Source: Bradyrhizobium sp. NFR13
Lineage (GTDB): Bacteria; Pseudomonadota; Alphaproteobacteria; Rhizobiales; Xanthobacteraceae
Reading direction: 5' to 3'
NCBI RefSeq assembly: GCF_900114605.1
Contig: NZ_FOTP01000004.1
Span: 62,001-126,000, forward strand
Length of the DNA: 64,000 nt
Below are positions 34,558-44,041 of the stretch, piece by piece. The notes beneath the pieces are model-generated. The model was not told the DNA's origin and made no database searches. It saw nothing but the letters and a program-made list of their open reading frames with translations. The first letter of the stretch is position 1; each line of letters opens with the position of its first letter. A program made the translations under genes and the position numbers.

Positions 34558-36102
34558 ATGCTCTCCGAATCGACACGACAAAGCACACTGGCTTTGGCGG
34601 CCGCCTGCCTCACCTCCCTGATGTTCGGTCTGGAGATTTCCAGCATTCCCGCGGTCCTGCCGACACTGGAGCGGGTGCTTCATGCTGATTTCAAACAGCT
34701 CCAGTGGGTCATGAACGCCTACACGATCGCGGTGACGACGGTGCTGATGGCCACCGGAACGCTCGCCGACCGCTACGGGCGCAAACGCGTGTATCTGATC
34801 TCGATCGTTGCATTCGGCGCTGCATCGCTGCTTTGCGGCCTGACCGAAAATACACTGGTGCTGATCGTTGCCAGATTTCTTCAGGGCATTAGCGGCGGCG
34901 CGATGCTGATCTGTCAGGTCGCGGTTCTATCCCATCAATTTCCGGAAGGACGGCAACGCGCCGTTGCATTCGGCTGGTGGGGGATCATCTTTGGTATCGG
35001 TCTCGGCTTCGGTCCGATCATCGGTGGTGCGATCGTCGCACTGTTGAGCTGGGAATGGGTCTTTCTCATCCATGCCCCGTTAGCGGCAGTTGCCCTGTTG
35101 CTCGCCGCGAACGGTGTTCGCGAGTCACGCGATCCGGAGGCCAGTAGTCTTGATGTCGCAGGAATCCTTACGCTCTCGCTCGCAGTCTTCTGCCTCGCAT
35201 TCTTCATTACCCAAGGTCCGGATATTGGCTTCGGCAGCTCGCTGGCATTCGCAATTATCGGCGTGTTCGTCGCCAGCCTTATCGGTTTCGTCATTGCCGA
35301 GCGGGTTAGCCGGCGGCCGATGTTCGATTTCTCAGTGTTCCGCATCCGCAACTTTGCCGGAGCGCTGATCGGCTCGATGGCCATGAACTTCAGTTTCTGG
35401 CCATTCATGATCTATCTGCCGATCTATTTTCAGGCAGGGCTGGGCTATGGCAGCGTCGGCGCGGGGATGTCGCTGTTGGCTTACACGCTGCCGACACTTT
35501 TCATGCCGCCAGTGGCCGAACGCCTCGTGCTACGTTTCCATCCGGGTCTGGTCATCCCGCTTGGCCTGTTCACGATCGGGACAGGGTTCTTCGCCATGAA
35601 GATTGGCAGCTCGGTCGCGCATGCGAGTTGGCTGACGATGCTGCCGGGATGCGTCCTGGCCGGCATCGGATTGGGGCTGACCAATACGCCCGTGACCAAC
35701 ACGACGACCGGATCGGTGCCGCAGGAACGTGCGGGTATGGCGTCAGGCATCGACATGAGTGCCCGCATGATTGCGCTTGCCATCAATATCGCGCTCATGG
35801 GCCTCATTCTCGTCGAGGGGGTACGCGCGTCTTTGAAGGCCGCGCTGCCAAGTGGTACCAGTGTCGAGTTGTTGCGCTCGCTGGCAGAAAGCGTTGCCGC
35901 CGGCACAGCGCTCGCGTCCGAATACAATCCCGGCGGAGCCGTCCTTCAAGACGCCCTGACCCAAGGGTTCGGCTGGGTCCTGCTTTATGGCGGAATCAGC
36001 GTGTGGCTTCTCGCGGGCATCAGCTTTGTTGTCTTCGGCCATGGATTGCCGAGACGCGCGCTCCATCGCCAAAGCTGTGTCGAAGGCGATGGTCGGGCGT
36101 AG
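34558..36102 (+). CDS. DHA2-type MFS drug exporter (14 TM)
   Basis: A 514-residue transporter of the EmrB/QacA (DHA2) family. Signature segments are WVMNAYTIAVTTVLMATGTLADRYGRKR (motif A region), FLQGISGGAMLI and the antiporter motif C-like GWWGIIFGIGLGFGPIIGGAI. Fourteen membrane helices can be counted. It would export cationic or hydrophobic compounds using the proton gradient. ATG 34558 is preferred over longer upstream frames, which read into the intergenic region. The divergent LysR is the probable regulator. Confidence 0.92.
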   Translation: MLSESTRQSTLALAAACLTSLMFGLEISSIPAVLPTLERVLHADFKQLQWVMNAYTIAVTTVLMATGTLADRYGRKRVYLISIVAFGAASLLCGLTENTLVLIVARFLQGISGGAMLICQVAVLSHQFPEGRQRAVAFGWWGIIFGIGLGFGPIIGGAIVALLSWEWVFLIHAPLAAVALLLAANGVRESRDPEASSLDVAGILTLSLAVFCLAFFITQGPDIGFGSSLAFAIIGVFVASLIGFVIAERVSRRPMFDFSVFRIRNFAGALIGSMAMNFSFWPFMIYLPIYFQAGLGYGSVGAGMSLLAYTLPTLFMPPVAERLVLRFHPGLVIPLGLFTIGTGFFAMKIGSSVAHASWLTMLPGCVLAGIGLGLTNTPVTNTTTGSVPQERAGMASGIDMSARMIALAINIALMGLILVEGVRASLKAALPSGTSVELLRSLAESVAAGTALASEYNPGGAVLQDALTQGFGWVLLYGGISVWLLAGISFVVFGHGLPRRALHRQSCVEGDGRA

Positions 36103-36161
36103 CCGGACCGATGAGGTCTTCGCTTCTGCCCGGATCTCGATGGATAACTGAGCTGGTCGTC

Positions 36162-38120
36162 CTATCGCGCGGCCGGCTGCAGCACCATCGGTGCCAGCGG
36201 CTCCTGCGTGACATCAGCTTCGGCGCCCAGCCGCAATACGCTCGCCGCTGCCGGCACGACGGCATCGGCCATTGCTGCATGACCTTCGCCGGTGGGATGA
36301 ATCGCACCGCCATAGACGGCGGAGAGAATGCCCCAGGTCGCATCATGGATATCTGCCGGCTGGATCGCTGCCGAATAGCCCTGCGGATAGGTCATCGCCG
36401 CGAAGTAGCTGTCATTGGCGTCGCGGATCCAGCGCCCGCGCGGCAGATAAGGGCGGAATTCGCTGGCGCCGCGACCGCACACCATCGGCTGCGCCGCCGC
36501 TTCGACGAGACTGCTCTCGAAGCTGTCGCCCTTGGGCGAGAAGCAGGCGCGATCGAATTCAGGGTCGGATGCGGAGCGTGCGCAGAAACCGTGATTGGCG
36601 AAATTCGTCTGATGCTGATCGACGAAAGTCATGCGGTCAGCTTCGGGATTGCGGCACAGTACGCCGCCCTGGCACAGCGCAATGGATTTCAGTTGCGGCA
36701 GGAATTCGGACTCAACGAAATTCGCAACGTTGGCCAGCCGCCGCGGATCGGCGCTGAATGATGGATGCACGTCGAAGCCGGCCGGGCCGCCGGGGCAGGG
36801 CGCGCCATTGGCGAAAGTCGGGTTGGCGTAAGCGGTAAACACCACGCGCGACATGTCTCCGCCGAGCAGCGGCTTCAGGGCTTCCCGCACCTTGCCGAAG
36901 CTCGAGGGCAGCTCGCGCACCAGCGCGCTGCGAGAGTCCTCGACCGAGCCAAGAATGCCGCCGCGTTTGAACAGAGCCCGTTCGGTGTCGTTATCGACGA
37001 TGACGTCGGCGACGAGGCCGGAGAAGTTGATATCGTTGGCGCCGATCGACAGCAGCACGAGGTCGAGCCGGCGTGCTGGCTGGCGGCGCTTGGCGGCAGC
37101 CATGGCTTCACGCAATTCGGCGATCTGCGCGTTGACGCTGCCGGCACAGGTGCTTGCATTCTTCGTCGTCAGACATTCCCGTGCGCGCTGTCCACCCAGC
37201 AATCCGTCGGCGATGGTCGCGCCCGAACAGGCCAGCGGCAGATAGGTGACGGCGATGTGCGGATACTGCACGGCAAGCGCCAGCGCAGCGCGGGTCTGGT
37301 AGCTATAGAGCGAGCGGTGGCACGCGGCATTGAACCACTGCGCACCCGCGCGTTGCCAGGATTGCAGCGACTCATAGGAATCGCAGGAGCGGCCGCCTTT
37401 GAAGCCGGCGCGGCTCGGCCGATAGAACTGCCCGCTGGGACCACCGAGATAGGAGCGGAAGCAGAAGCCGTCATCGGACAGCGCGACCGGACGGTCCGGA
37501 TTGCCTTCGCCCGACGCAATGGAATCGCCGAGGCCGGCAATCAGGATGTCGCGCACGGCGATGTCGGCGGTGACGCGGACAGGCGCCTCGGCGCCGCTGG
37601 TGATCTCTGCAGTCGCCACCGTGCGGCGACCATAGATGGCGCGGAAATTGATCGGCTCGGCGCAATCGAGCGTAGATTGGCGCGGGCCTTCGCCGTCCTC
37701 GAAGGTCCAGGCGCAGATCGCACCGACCGGCACTTCGCCGGTAAGGCGGACGGTGACCGGGTGTTCGGTCGGCGTCAGGTAGCTTTCCTTGACGGTGTCA
37801 CGGGTGCAGGGCTCGCTGACCTTTCCGGCCAGATCGATGCACAGCCGGTTGACGGTGTTGCGCGCCCAGCCGCGGCCATCGCTCTGCACGCCCAAAGCCT
37901 GTTCGGCGGCCAGCACGCTGCGGTTGCGCATGGCGTCGACATGGAGCTGAAAGTCACGCTCTTCGCGGAACAACCTGAAGCGGTTGCGTACTTCCCAGGA
38001 GATCTGGATCGAACTGTTGGCCATGCCCTGCGCGGCAGCCGATCCGACCGGCAGCGCGCCCAGTATGCCGAGCAGCACGGCGAGGTTGATCAATGAACGT
38101 CTGAAATAAATGGGGGTCAT
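36162..38120 (-). CDS. Secreted SGNH/GDSL-family hydrolase with N-terminal accessory domain
   Basis: About 652 residues. A signal peptide (~1-31, LINLAVLLGILGALPVGSAAAQG) is followed by a ~170-residue beta-rich domain (PVTVRLTGEVPVGAICAWTF) and an SGNH hydrolase domain. Block I is GLGDSIASGEGNPDR (catalytic Ser), block III is SIGANDINFSG (Asn), and block V is HPTGEGH (Asp/His region, HPTGEGH with catalytic His). Many cysteines suggest disulfides in the periplasm or outside. The fold cleaves esters of lipids, polysaccharides or peptidoglycan substituents; the substrate is not clear. Two alternative starts (GTG 38138, ATG 38120) lack good ribosome binding sites. Confidence 0.85.
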   Translation of the reverse strand: MTPIYFRRSLINLAVLLGILGALPVGSAAAQGMANSSIQISWEVRNRFRLFREERDFQLHVDAMRNRSVLAAEQALGVQSDGRGWARNTVNRLCIDLAGKVSEPCTRDTVKESYLTPTEHPVTVRLTGEVPVGAICAWTFEDGEGPRQSTLDCAEPINFRAIYGRRTVATAEITSGAEAPVRVTADIAVRDILIAGLGDSIASGEGNPDRPVALSDDGFCFRSYLGGPSGQFYRPSRAGFKGGRSCDSYESLQSWQRAGAQWFNAACHRSLYSYQTRAALALAVQYPHIAVTYLPLACSGATIADGLLGGQRARECLTTKNASTCAGSVNAQIAELREAMAAAKRRQPARRLDLVLLSIGANDINFSGLVADVIVDNDTERALFKRGGILGSVEDSRSALVRELPSSFGKVREALKPLLGGDMSRVVFTAYANPTFANGAPCPGGPAGFDVHPSFSADPRRLANVANFVESEFLPQLKSIALCQGGVLCRNPEADRMTFVDQHQTNFANHGFCARSASDPEFDRACFSPKGDSFESSLVEAAAQPMVCGRGASEFRPYLPRGRWIRDANDSYFAAMTYPQGYSAAIQPADIHDATWGILSAVYGGAIHPTGEGHAAMADAVVPAAASVLRLGAEADVTQEPLAPMVLQPAAR

Positions 38121-38200
38121 GGCGGTGTTGAACGTCACGTATGGGGCGGAAGTAAGAAATCGATTGGCCGGACGCGCGATGTGGCGCGCCCGCTACTGAT

Positions 38201-39280
38201 TCAACCCTGTGACTGACGCTTCAATGGCTGTTCATGCACAACGACCGGGGCGGGCTCGATCTCGCGACGACGTTCATTGCGGTCATCCAGTCGGCGCCTG
38301 TGCCATGGCTGGATGACACTGAGCCAGATTTCGCGGGTGCCCATGATGCAGATTGAGATGGCGAACGGGATCATGAAATACAGGATCCGGAACATGACCA
38401 CGGTGGCGACCAGCTCCTCCTGGCGGAACTGCGGCAGCGCCACCAGCAAAGCGGCGTCGAATACGCCAAGGCTGCCCGGGGCATGGCTGGCGAAGCCCAG
38501 CAGGGTGGCGAGGATGAACACCACAGCCAGCGAGACGAAATCGATATAGGGCTGATCGGGCATCAGCAGATACATGGCCAGCGCGCAGAAGCCGAGATCG
38601 ACAACGCCGATGGCGATCTGCAGCAGCGTCAACTGGGCGGAGGGTAGGACGACCTTCCAGCCGTTCTGACCGAGCTCGCGGCGTTGCTTGCCGACCGACA
38701 GCCAGACCAGATAGCCGATGATGCCGGCCAGACAGCCGAACCCGATCAGCCGATTGATGGCATTGGGAAGGAGATCGATGGCCGAGGCGGCCTGCGGATG
38801 CCAGACCATGCCGATGCCCAGCACGAACAGATTGCCGAGCCAGAAGGTCAGTCCGGAGATGAAGCAGATCTTGGCGACGTCAATGGCATTCAATCCGTAG
38901 TCCGAATAGATACGGAAGCGAATGGCGCCGCCAGTGAACACAGTGGCCCCGATATTGTGGCCGATGGTGTAGCTGGTGAAGCCCGACAGCGCCGCGATCC
39001 GATACGGCACATGCTTCTTGCCGATCGTTCTGAGCGCGAAGAAATCGTAGAAGGTGAGGGTGCAGAAGGCGCCGATCACGCACAGCGTCGCCATAGCGAT
39101 CTGCATCGTCGATTTTGCGGCCATCGCCGCCAGGATCTTGGCGGTATCGAGGCCCTTCAGCGTATGCACGAGATGGGAGATGGCGAGGGCGATGACGATC
39201 AGGCTCGCGACAACACCCAGCCGTTTCCAGCCGACGTGTTGCTTGAAGCCGCGCCCGAACGCGGTCAGCAATCGTTGCAT
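38201..39280 (-). CDS. YbhN/UPF0104-family membrane protein (LPG-synthase-like transmembrane domain)
   Basis: A 359-residue integral membrane protein with about eight TM helices of the lysylphosphatidylglycerol synthase membrane-domain family, lacking the soluble aminoacyl-transfer domain. Family landmarks: ALSGFTSYTIGHNIGATVFTGGAIRFRIYS, GLTFWLGNLF and ASHAPGSLGVFDAALL. Such stand-alone domains are thought to act as lipid flippases or in envelope glycolipid metabolism. GGGAGGA lies close before ATG 39280. The C-terminus is Arg-rich and cytoplasmic. Confidence 0.88.
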   Translation of the reverse strand: MQRLLTAFGRGFKQHVGWKRLGVVASLIVIALAISHLVHTLKGLDTAKILAAMAAKSTMQIAMATLCVIGAFCTLTFYDFFALRTIGKKHVPYRIAALSGFTSYTIGHNIGATVFTGGAIRFRIYSDYGLNAIDVAKICFISGLTFWLGNLFVLGIGMVWHPQAASAIDLLPNAINRLIGFGCLAGIIGYLVWLSVGKQRRELGQNGWKVVLPSAQLTLLQIAIGVVDLGFCALAMYLLMPDQPYIDFVSLAVVFILATLLGFASHAPGSLGVFDAALLVALPQFRQEELVATVVMFRILYFMIPFAISICIMGTREIWLSVIQPWHRRRLDDRNERRREIEPAPVVVHEQPLKRQSQG

Positions 39281-39682
39281 TCGTCCTCCCGGCGGAGCGC
39301 GAACAGGTGGAAAGCCGATCGGGGTAACAGGCGGCAAGCGGCGACCAATTCACTCATACGCGAAGTTCACTCATCAAGCCCAAACCCTTACGGCAAAAAC
39401 GTTCTGTTGTGCAGTCCTTGACAGCGCCAGCGTTAATGCCGCGCCGCAAGGTCGCCACATACCCGCGCTGGCTGCAAAGCACTGACCCTGCAAGACAATC
39501 ACACAGACAATTCCGAGCCATTCGTCCCGCATTTCATATAGGCGGGCAAGTCGAATGTTCCATGCGGCAAATCAAGACGTTCCCGGAACACGTCCGGATA
39601 TCGGTGGTTACCGGCCTATCGCAACCGAACGGGACAATGCGCCGCAGTGGCCACCCCGTTCCAGAACACCGGGATTGAAACG
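39281..39682. other. Intergenic region upstream of the ferritin-like gene
   Basis: About 400 bases without a supported gene, between divergent genes. At 39587-39612 GGAAC is followed after 16 bases by GGTT, one base off the EcfG general-stress promoter (GGAAC-N16/17-CGTT). That would suit the YciE-like gene but is weak evidence on its own. Confidence 0.35.
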
Positions 39683-40189
39683 ATGGGACTGTTCACCAAG
39701 GACATCAAGACCATGGATGACCTGTTCGTGCACCAGCTGCAGGACATCTATTATGCCGAGAAACAGCTTCTGAAGGCGCTGCCAAAGATGGCTGACAAGG
39801 CTGCAGAGCCACTGCTGAAGCAGGCTTTCAAGACGCATTTGCAGGAAACCGAAGTGCATGTGCAGCGGCTTGAGCAGGTCTTCGCCATGCACGGCGTTGA
39901 AGCGAAGGCGGTCACCTGCCCCGCAATCGACGGTATTATCAAGGAAGCCGACGAGACCGCCGGGGAAGTCGAGGACAAGAAGGTACTCGACGCCGCTTTG
40001 ATCAATGCGGCTCAGGCGGCCGAGCACTACGAGATCGCGCGTTACGGCAGCCTGATCGCGTGGGCGCGCCAGCTTGGCCGCAACGATTGCGCGGCCGTGC
40101 TGCAGAAGACGCTCGATGAGGAAAAGACCACTGACAAGAAGCTGACGTCATTGGCCGAAGGCAAGGTCAATATGCGCGCTGCAAGCTGA
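39683..40189 (+). CDS. YciE/YciF-type ferritin-like protein (DUF892)
   Basis: A 168-residue four-helix protein. DUF892 landmarks are TMDDLFVHQLQDIYYAEKQLLKALPKMA, HLQETEVHVQRLEQVF, and late AAEHYEIARYGSLIAWARQLG and LDEEKTTDKKLT. The Glu and ExxH residues that bind a di-metal centre are present. Members are induced by general stress (desiccation, osmotic, stationary phase) in alphaproteobacteria. A possible EcfG promoter lies ~80 bases upstream. A strong terminator follows. Confidence 0.92.
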   Translation: MGLFTKDIKTMDDLFVHQLQDIYYAEKQLLKALPKMADKAAEPLLKQAFKTHLQETEVHVQRLEQVFAMHGVEAKAVTCPAIDGIIKEADETAGEVEDKKVLDAALINAAQAAEHYEIARYGSLIAWARQLGRNDCAAVLQKTLDEEKTTDKKLTSLAEGKVNMRAAS

Positions 40190-40213
40190 TCGCGGTCACA
40201 CGGCATAGAACCG

Positions 40214-40244
40214 TCGCGCAGGCGAAAGCCTGCGCGATTTTTTT
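40214..40244 (+). terminator. Rho-independent terminator after the DUF892 gene
   Basis: Arms TCGCGCAGGC and GCCTGCGCGA with a GAAA loop, followed by seven T, 24 bases past the stop codon. Confidence 0.92.
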
Positions 40245-40256
40245 GGGGGGCATTGC

Positions 40257-40691
40257 CTAGGCCTTTCGCAGCGCAAAATGGGCGCCGCAGAACGCCATGA
40301 CACCGCCAAGGCCGAGGGCGGCAAGACTGGCCAGAACACCTGAAGCGGTTGGTATTGCGTTGGGTGCCGAGGCCGCCTGACCGGCACCGGCCAGAAACAG
40401 CACGCCGATGGCGATGAGAAATTGCCGCATGCGCTGCGGGATGCGACCGGATGCTGCGCTGTGCAGCAGGTTCGCGGTCACGTAGCCGCCGACAAATGCC
40501 ATCGCCGCAATCAACCACCAGGCGAAGGCCGATCCGATCGGCATGAAATTGTCGGGATCGTTGCGCCAGAGGCCACCGAGGTCGAGGCCGAAACGCTGGC
40601 CGAGCATGTGCACGGCCAGCGCCAGCAGCAATCCTGAAATCATCGCGCCGGCCAGAATCAGGCGGCGCGGAAAAGTGGTCGTCTCGGCCAT
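40257..40691 (-). CDS. Small multi-pass membrane protein of unknown function
   Basis: A 144-residue protein with four predicted TM helices (~12-30, ~50-75, ~88-105, ~115-138) and short loops; LWRNDPDNFMPIGSAFAWWLIAAMAFVGGY is its most distinctive part. I recognise no family. It starts 71 bases from the divergent gene at 40762, and both may share a regulatory region. Translation from ATG 40691 is chosen because the residues upstream look non-coding. Confidence 0.7.
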   Translation of the reverse strand: MAETTTFPRRLILAGAMISGLLLALAVHMLGQRFGLDLGGLWRNDPDNFMPIGSAFAWWLIAAMAFVGGYVTANLLHSAASGRIPQRMRQFLIAIGVLFLAGAGQAASAPNAIPTASGVLASLAALGLGGVMAFCGAHFALRKA

Positions 40692-40761
40692 GGCAAGCTT
40701 GTAAGGGACATGCAGGCGATCGCGCAAGCAAGCGAGGTCGAACAGCGCAGGGACGTTCTGT

Positions 40762-41376
40762 TTGCTCAAGACCCTTTTCAGGTGCAAGGACGAGTCGTCT
40801 GCCGCAGAAGCGGCAGGGCCGGGGCAGAGCTATGCCTACAAGGCCTCCCTGATTGGCGCCGCGCATCGCTATGTATTGACCGACGAAGGTCTGCTATGGC
40901 GCACAGGTCGTCGTTCCGGTGTCTGGACCTATGCGGATATCGCGGCGATCCGGCTGTCCTATCGGCCGATGGGTATGCAGCACCGCCGCTTTCGTGCGGA
41001 CCTCGATTATGCCGACGGTCGTCACATCACGATCTTCTCAACGTCGAAACAGACCGTCGCACTCATGGAGCCGCAGTCGGGCTACAGTGCGTTTATCCTG
41101 GAGCTGCATCGACGCCTCGCTGCAGAAGGCAGTATGGCCAGGCTGAGCTCCGGCCTGCGACCGGGCATCTACACAATGATTGTCGCGGCACTGGCCTTTG
41201 TCGGCCTCGCAATGACCGCGCTACTCCTGCGCGCGCTGCTCACCGGCGAGTTTGCCGGCGTGGTCTTCATCATTGGCTTCTCAGTGTTCTTCGGCTGGCA
41301 GATCAGCGGCTTCATCCGTCGCAATAAACCGCGGGGCTACACTTTCGACAGTGTGCCGGCCGAGCTGTTGCCGTAG
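40762..41376 (+). CDS. Uncharacterised protein with PH-like domain and two C-terminal TM helices
   Basis: About 204 residues. Residues ~25-110 form a beta-rich stretch reminiscent of bacterial PH-like domains (RYVLTDEGLLWRTGRRSGVWTYADIAAIRLSYR, then ADGRHITIFST). They are followed by two TM helices (~140-160, ~165-185, VVFIIGFSVFFGWQIS). The start appears to be TTG with GGGA upstream; no ATG fits at the right place. The stop abuts the 3' end of the convergent UspA gene. Function unknown. Confidence 0.72.
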   Translation: MLKTLFRCKDESSAAEAAGPGQSYAYKASLIGAAHRYVLTDEGLLWRTGRRSGVWTYADIAAIRLSYRPMGMQHRRFRADLDYADGRHITIFSTSKQTVALMEPQSGYSAFILELHRRLAAEGSMARLSSGLRPGIYTMIVAALAFVGLAMTALLLRALLTGEFAGVVFIIGFSVFFGWQISGFIRRNKPRGYTFDSVPAELLP

Positions 41377-41802
41377 TCACGGCCGCACCACCAGCACCGA
41401 GCATTTCGCATAGCGCACCACGTGGCCGGCATTGGAGCCGAGAAAGTAGGTGCGCATCGCCGGGCGGTGCGATGTCATCACAATGAGATCGGCCTTGACC
41501 GCCGCGGCCTCTTCGAGAATCTCGTGATAGATGCCGCCCTGTCGGACCACGCTGGAGACGTGGGCGCCGTCGATGCCGCAATCTCTGGCGACCGCTGCCA
41601 GAGCCGCCTGCGACGATTCCAGTTGCTGGGTGTCGAAATCCGCCGGGACATATTCCGCCAGCATCACCGGCGTCATGGGCATCACGTTGAGCAGCCGGAC
41701 GGTTGCGCCGAAGGTTTGCGAGAGCGTCGCGGCCTGGGCAATTGCGGGTTTGGCCACATCGGTTTCGGCCAGATCGATCGGGACCAGAATGGATTTGTAC
41801 AT
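41377..41802 (-). CDS. Universal stress protein UspA family
   Basis: A 141-residue Usp domain: KSILVPIDLAETDVAKPAIAQA at the start, then VVRQGGIYHEILEEAAAVKADLIVMTSHRPAMRTYFLGSNAGHVVRYAKCSVLVVRP. The ATP-binding motif is a variant of G-2x-G-9x-G-S (here LGSNAGHVVRYAKCSVLVV), so nucleotide binding is likely. GGAGG stands 5 bases before ATG 41802. It is probably induced by starvation or redox stress like its relatives. Confidence 0.93.
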   Translation of the reverse strand: MYKSILVPIDLAETDVAKPAIAQAATLSQTFGATVRLLNVMPMTPVMLAEYVPADFDTQQLESSQAALAAVARDCGIDGAHVSSVVRQGGIYHEILEEAAAVKADLIVMTSHRPAMRTYFLGSNAGHVVRYAKCSVLVVRP

Positions 41803-41860
41803 GCGCACCTCCATCGTCGTCCGGAGAAGGATAGCACAAACCGGTTTCGATGGGCGCGGC

Positions 41861-42397
41861 TTATTCGCCCGCGGCGCGCTTCAGTAGTTTCGGACTGACG
41901 AACTGTACGAGTTGTCCATCGCGGAAGGCGACGTCGTTCCAGTCCTCGATGGGAAAGTCGATCACTACGACGCTGCCGGTCGGCAGGTTGTCGGCAAGGG
42001 CTTTCCTGCCTGCGGCATCGCCGCCGCCAATCAGGCTGAGCGCCATTTCATGCAGGCCGGGATTGTGGCCGACCAGCATCAGCTGCTCTGGGTCTTCCAC
42101 GGCTGCGCCGCGGATCACCGCCAGCAATTCGGAGAGGCCGGCACCATAAAGTTCATCGAGGCTGGCGACTGTCGGTTTCGCCGCCGGCATCGCCGCGGCC
42201 ACGAGGCTCCAGGTCTGCTGCGCGCGTACCGCCGTGGAGACGCAGACCAGGTCGGGCAGGGGCGGGTTTCTGCTGAGCCAGGCGCCTATGAGAGCCGCAT
42301 CCAGCCGGCCGCGGTCATCCAGCCTGCGATCGAAATCCTTGCCGCTCGGCGCATCCGTTTCAGTCTTGGCGTGACGCAGCAGCAGTAAACGGCGCAT
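41861..42397 (-). CDS. SixA-like histidine phosphatase
   Basis: About 178 residues of the histidine phosphatase superfamily. The catalytic motif is RLLLLRHAKTE (RHxK form, as in SixA), with LDDRGRLDAALIGAWL and the second catalytic histidine in LMLVGHNPGLHEMA. SixA dephosphorylates phosphohistidine proteins such as the nitrogen-PTS NPr or phosphorelay Hpt domains, so the Hpt protein encoded at 29.2 kb is a conceivable but unproven substrate. ATG 42397 begins MRRLLLLRHAK, the family start. Confidence 0.9.
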   Translation of the reverse strand: MRRLLLLRHAKTETDAPSGKDFDRRLDDRGRLDAALIGAWLSRNPPLPDLVCVSTAVRAQQTWSLVAAAMPAAKPTVASLDELYGAGLSELLAVIRGAAVEDPEQLMLVGHNPGLHEMALSLIGGGDAAGRKALADNLPTGSVVVIDFPIEDWNDVAFRDGQLVQFVSPKLLKRAAGE

Positions 42398-42538
42398 GGC
42401 GCGATCTCGATTCGGCAAGAGCAAGAGGTAGTAGCGGGGCAGGCGGCGCGGTCACGCCAGACGTCAGGTCTGCGGATTAATGGACATGAACCGTGAGGAC
42501 AAGGTGACAAGCGCGCCACCTGTCCGTAAGAAAACGTT

Positions 42539-43912
42539 ATGACCGCCCCTTCCGCAAGCGTGACATTTGGACCTGAAGTCGCCGACGCCGACCGCGCGCG
42601 GCTGACCTTCAGCCTTGATGTCGATGTCTGCGTGGTCGGGGCCGGGCTCGCCGGGCTCAGTATTGCGCTGGAAGCGGCGCGTCTGGGTGCAAGCGTCGCG
42701 GTGCTCGAAGGGCGTCATGTCGGCTGGAACGCGTCCGGCAACCAGTTGGGAACCGTGATGCCCGGCTTTGGCCTGCCGCTCACCGATCTGATTGCGCGTG
42801 TTGGCCTGGAGGACGCTCGTGAGTTGTGGGCGCTGTCGAAGCAGGGCGCAGAATATGTCCGGACCCAGGCATCGGATGACTTGATCCCGGGTCTCGGTCT
42901 GTCCGAGGGCGCACTCGAGGTCTCCAATGTCGATGTCGGCGATCACCTGATCGCACGCCTGCAGATGCTCGGCGAAGATTTCGATACTGAAGTGGAAGGC
43001 TGGCAGATCGACCGCGTCCGCGACGTGCTGAAAACCAAACGCTACTTTCACGCCGTGCATTATCCGAAGGCGTTCCAGATCGATGGCCGCAAATATCTGC
43101 TGGGTCTCGCCGCGCTGGCGAAACAGGCCGGTGTGCGGATCTTCGAGGACACGCCAGTAGTCAGCATCGATGCCGGTGGCATCCGCAAACGCATCATGAC
43201 TCCCTCGGCGCGGATGCGTGCCACACACATCGTGCTGGCCGGCAACATCCATCTCGGAGCGCCGGCACAGCGGTTGTCGGACACGCTGTTGCCGGTGTGG
43301 CGCTATGCAGGCATCACCGAACCGCTCGGTGAGCGTCTTGCAGAGGCGGTGACGTTTCAGGGCTCGGTGAGTGATAGCGACGGCGTCGACCATTTCCGTA
43401 TTGTCGAAGGTGATCGGCTGATGTGGTCGAGCCCGGAAACGACCTGGGCCGGGCAGCCGGAGCGCTATGCCGGCGCCATCGCGCGGCGCATTCGCACCGT
43501 GTTTCCGGCGCTGGGCAAGGTTGCCATGGCCGAGACCTTCGGCGGTGCGCTCGGCCAGACCGTGCACGGCATGCCGCAGATCGGGCAACTCCGTCAGGGA
43601 TTGTGGGTCGCCAGTGGCTTCAGCCATCGGGGCCTGAACACGACGGCCATGGCCGGGCAACTGATCGCCCGTGGCATGTATGCCTATGACGATCGCTTCA
43701 AGCTGTTCGCGCCGTTCGAACTGGTTTGGGCTGGTGGCACGACCGGGCGGGCCGTCGGCTACGCGGTCGGGCTATGGGAGCGGCAGGGCTCGGCGCTGGC
43801 CGGCACGCTGGCGCGGTACCGCGAACGGGCCGGGGCACGGGAGCGAATCCGCGAGGCGCGGCTGGCCGAGGCCAATCTGCGCGCGGGAACGCGGGGGCCG
43901 CGGCCGGGCTAG
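42539..43912 (+). CDS. FAD-dependent amino-acid/amine oxidoreductase (DAO family)
   Basis: A 457-residue DAO-fold flavoprotein. The dinucleotide motif is VDVCVVGAGLAGLSIALEAARLG (~28-50), followed by LEGRHVGWNASGNQLG. The late segment GLWVASGFSHRGLNTTAMAGQLIA contacts FAD. It resembles the gamma-glutamylputrescine oxidase/PuuB-like and glycine-oxidase-like groups, so oxidation of a secondary amine or amino acid is expected, but the substrate cannot be stated. Its Arg/Ala-rich C-terminus (from ~425) is an unconserved-looking extension. Confidence 0.88.
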   Translation: MTAPSASVTFGPEVADADRARLTFSLDVDVCVVGAGLAGLSIALEAARLGASVAVLEGRHVGWNASGNQLGTVMPGFGLPLTDLIARVGLEDARELWALSKQGAEYVRTQASDDLIPGLGLSEGALEVSNVDVGDHLIARLQMLGEDFDTEVEGWQIDRVRDVLKTKRYFHAVHYPKAFQIDGRKYLLGLAALAKQAGVRIFEDTPVVSIDAGGIRKRIMTPSARMRATHIVLAGNIHLGAPAQRLSDTLLPVWRYAGITEPLGERLAEAVTFQGSVSDSDGVDHFRIVEGDRLMWSSPETTWAGQPERYAGAIARRIRTVFPALGKVAMAETFGGALGQTVHGMPQIGQLRQGLWVASGFSHRGLNTTAMAGQLIARGMYAYDDRFKLFAPFELVWAGGTTGRAVGYAVGLWERQGSALAGTLARYRERAGARERIREARLAEANLRAGTRGPRPG

Positions 43913-44041
43913 GCCGATCCACCCGGTTTGGGCGCGCAACAAAACGTGAGTAATATTTCGGAACCGGCGTGTAACTTCCGGCTCGTCCGCCCGTATTTCA
44001 AGCGAACGAGATGATCGTCTCGATTGTCAGGGAGACCAACC

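Noticed and set aside
39587-39612. GGAAC-N16-GGTT before the ferritin-like gene as an EcfG stress promoter
   Set aside because: One mismatch in a four-base -10 element makes the match weak; kept only as a hint because DUF892 genes are often stress-induced.
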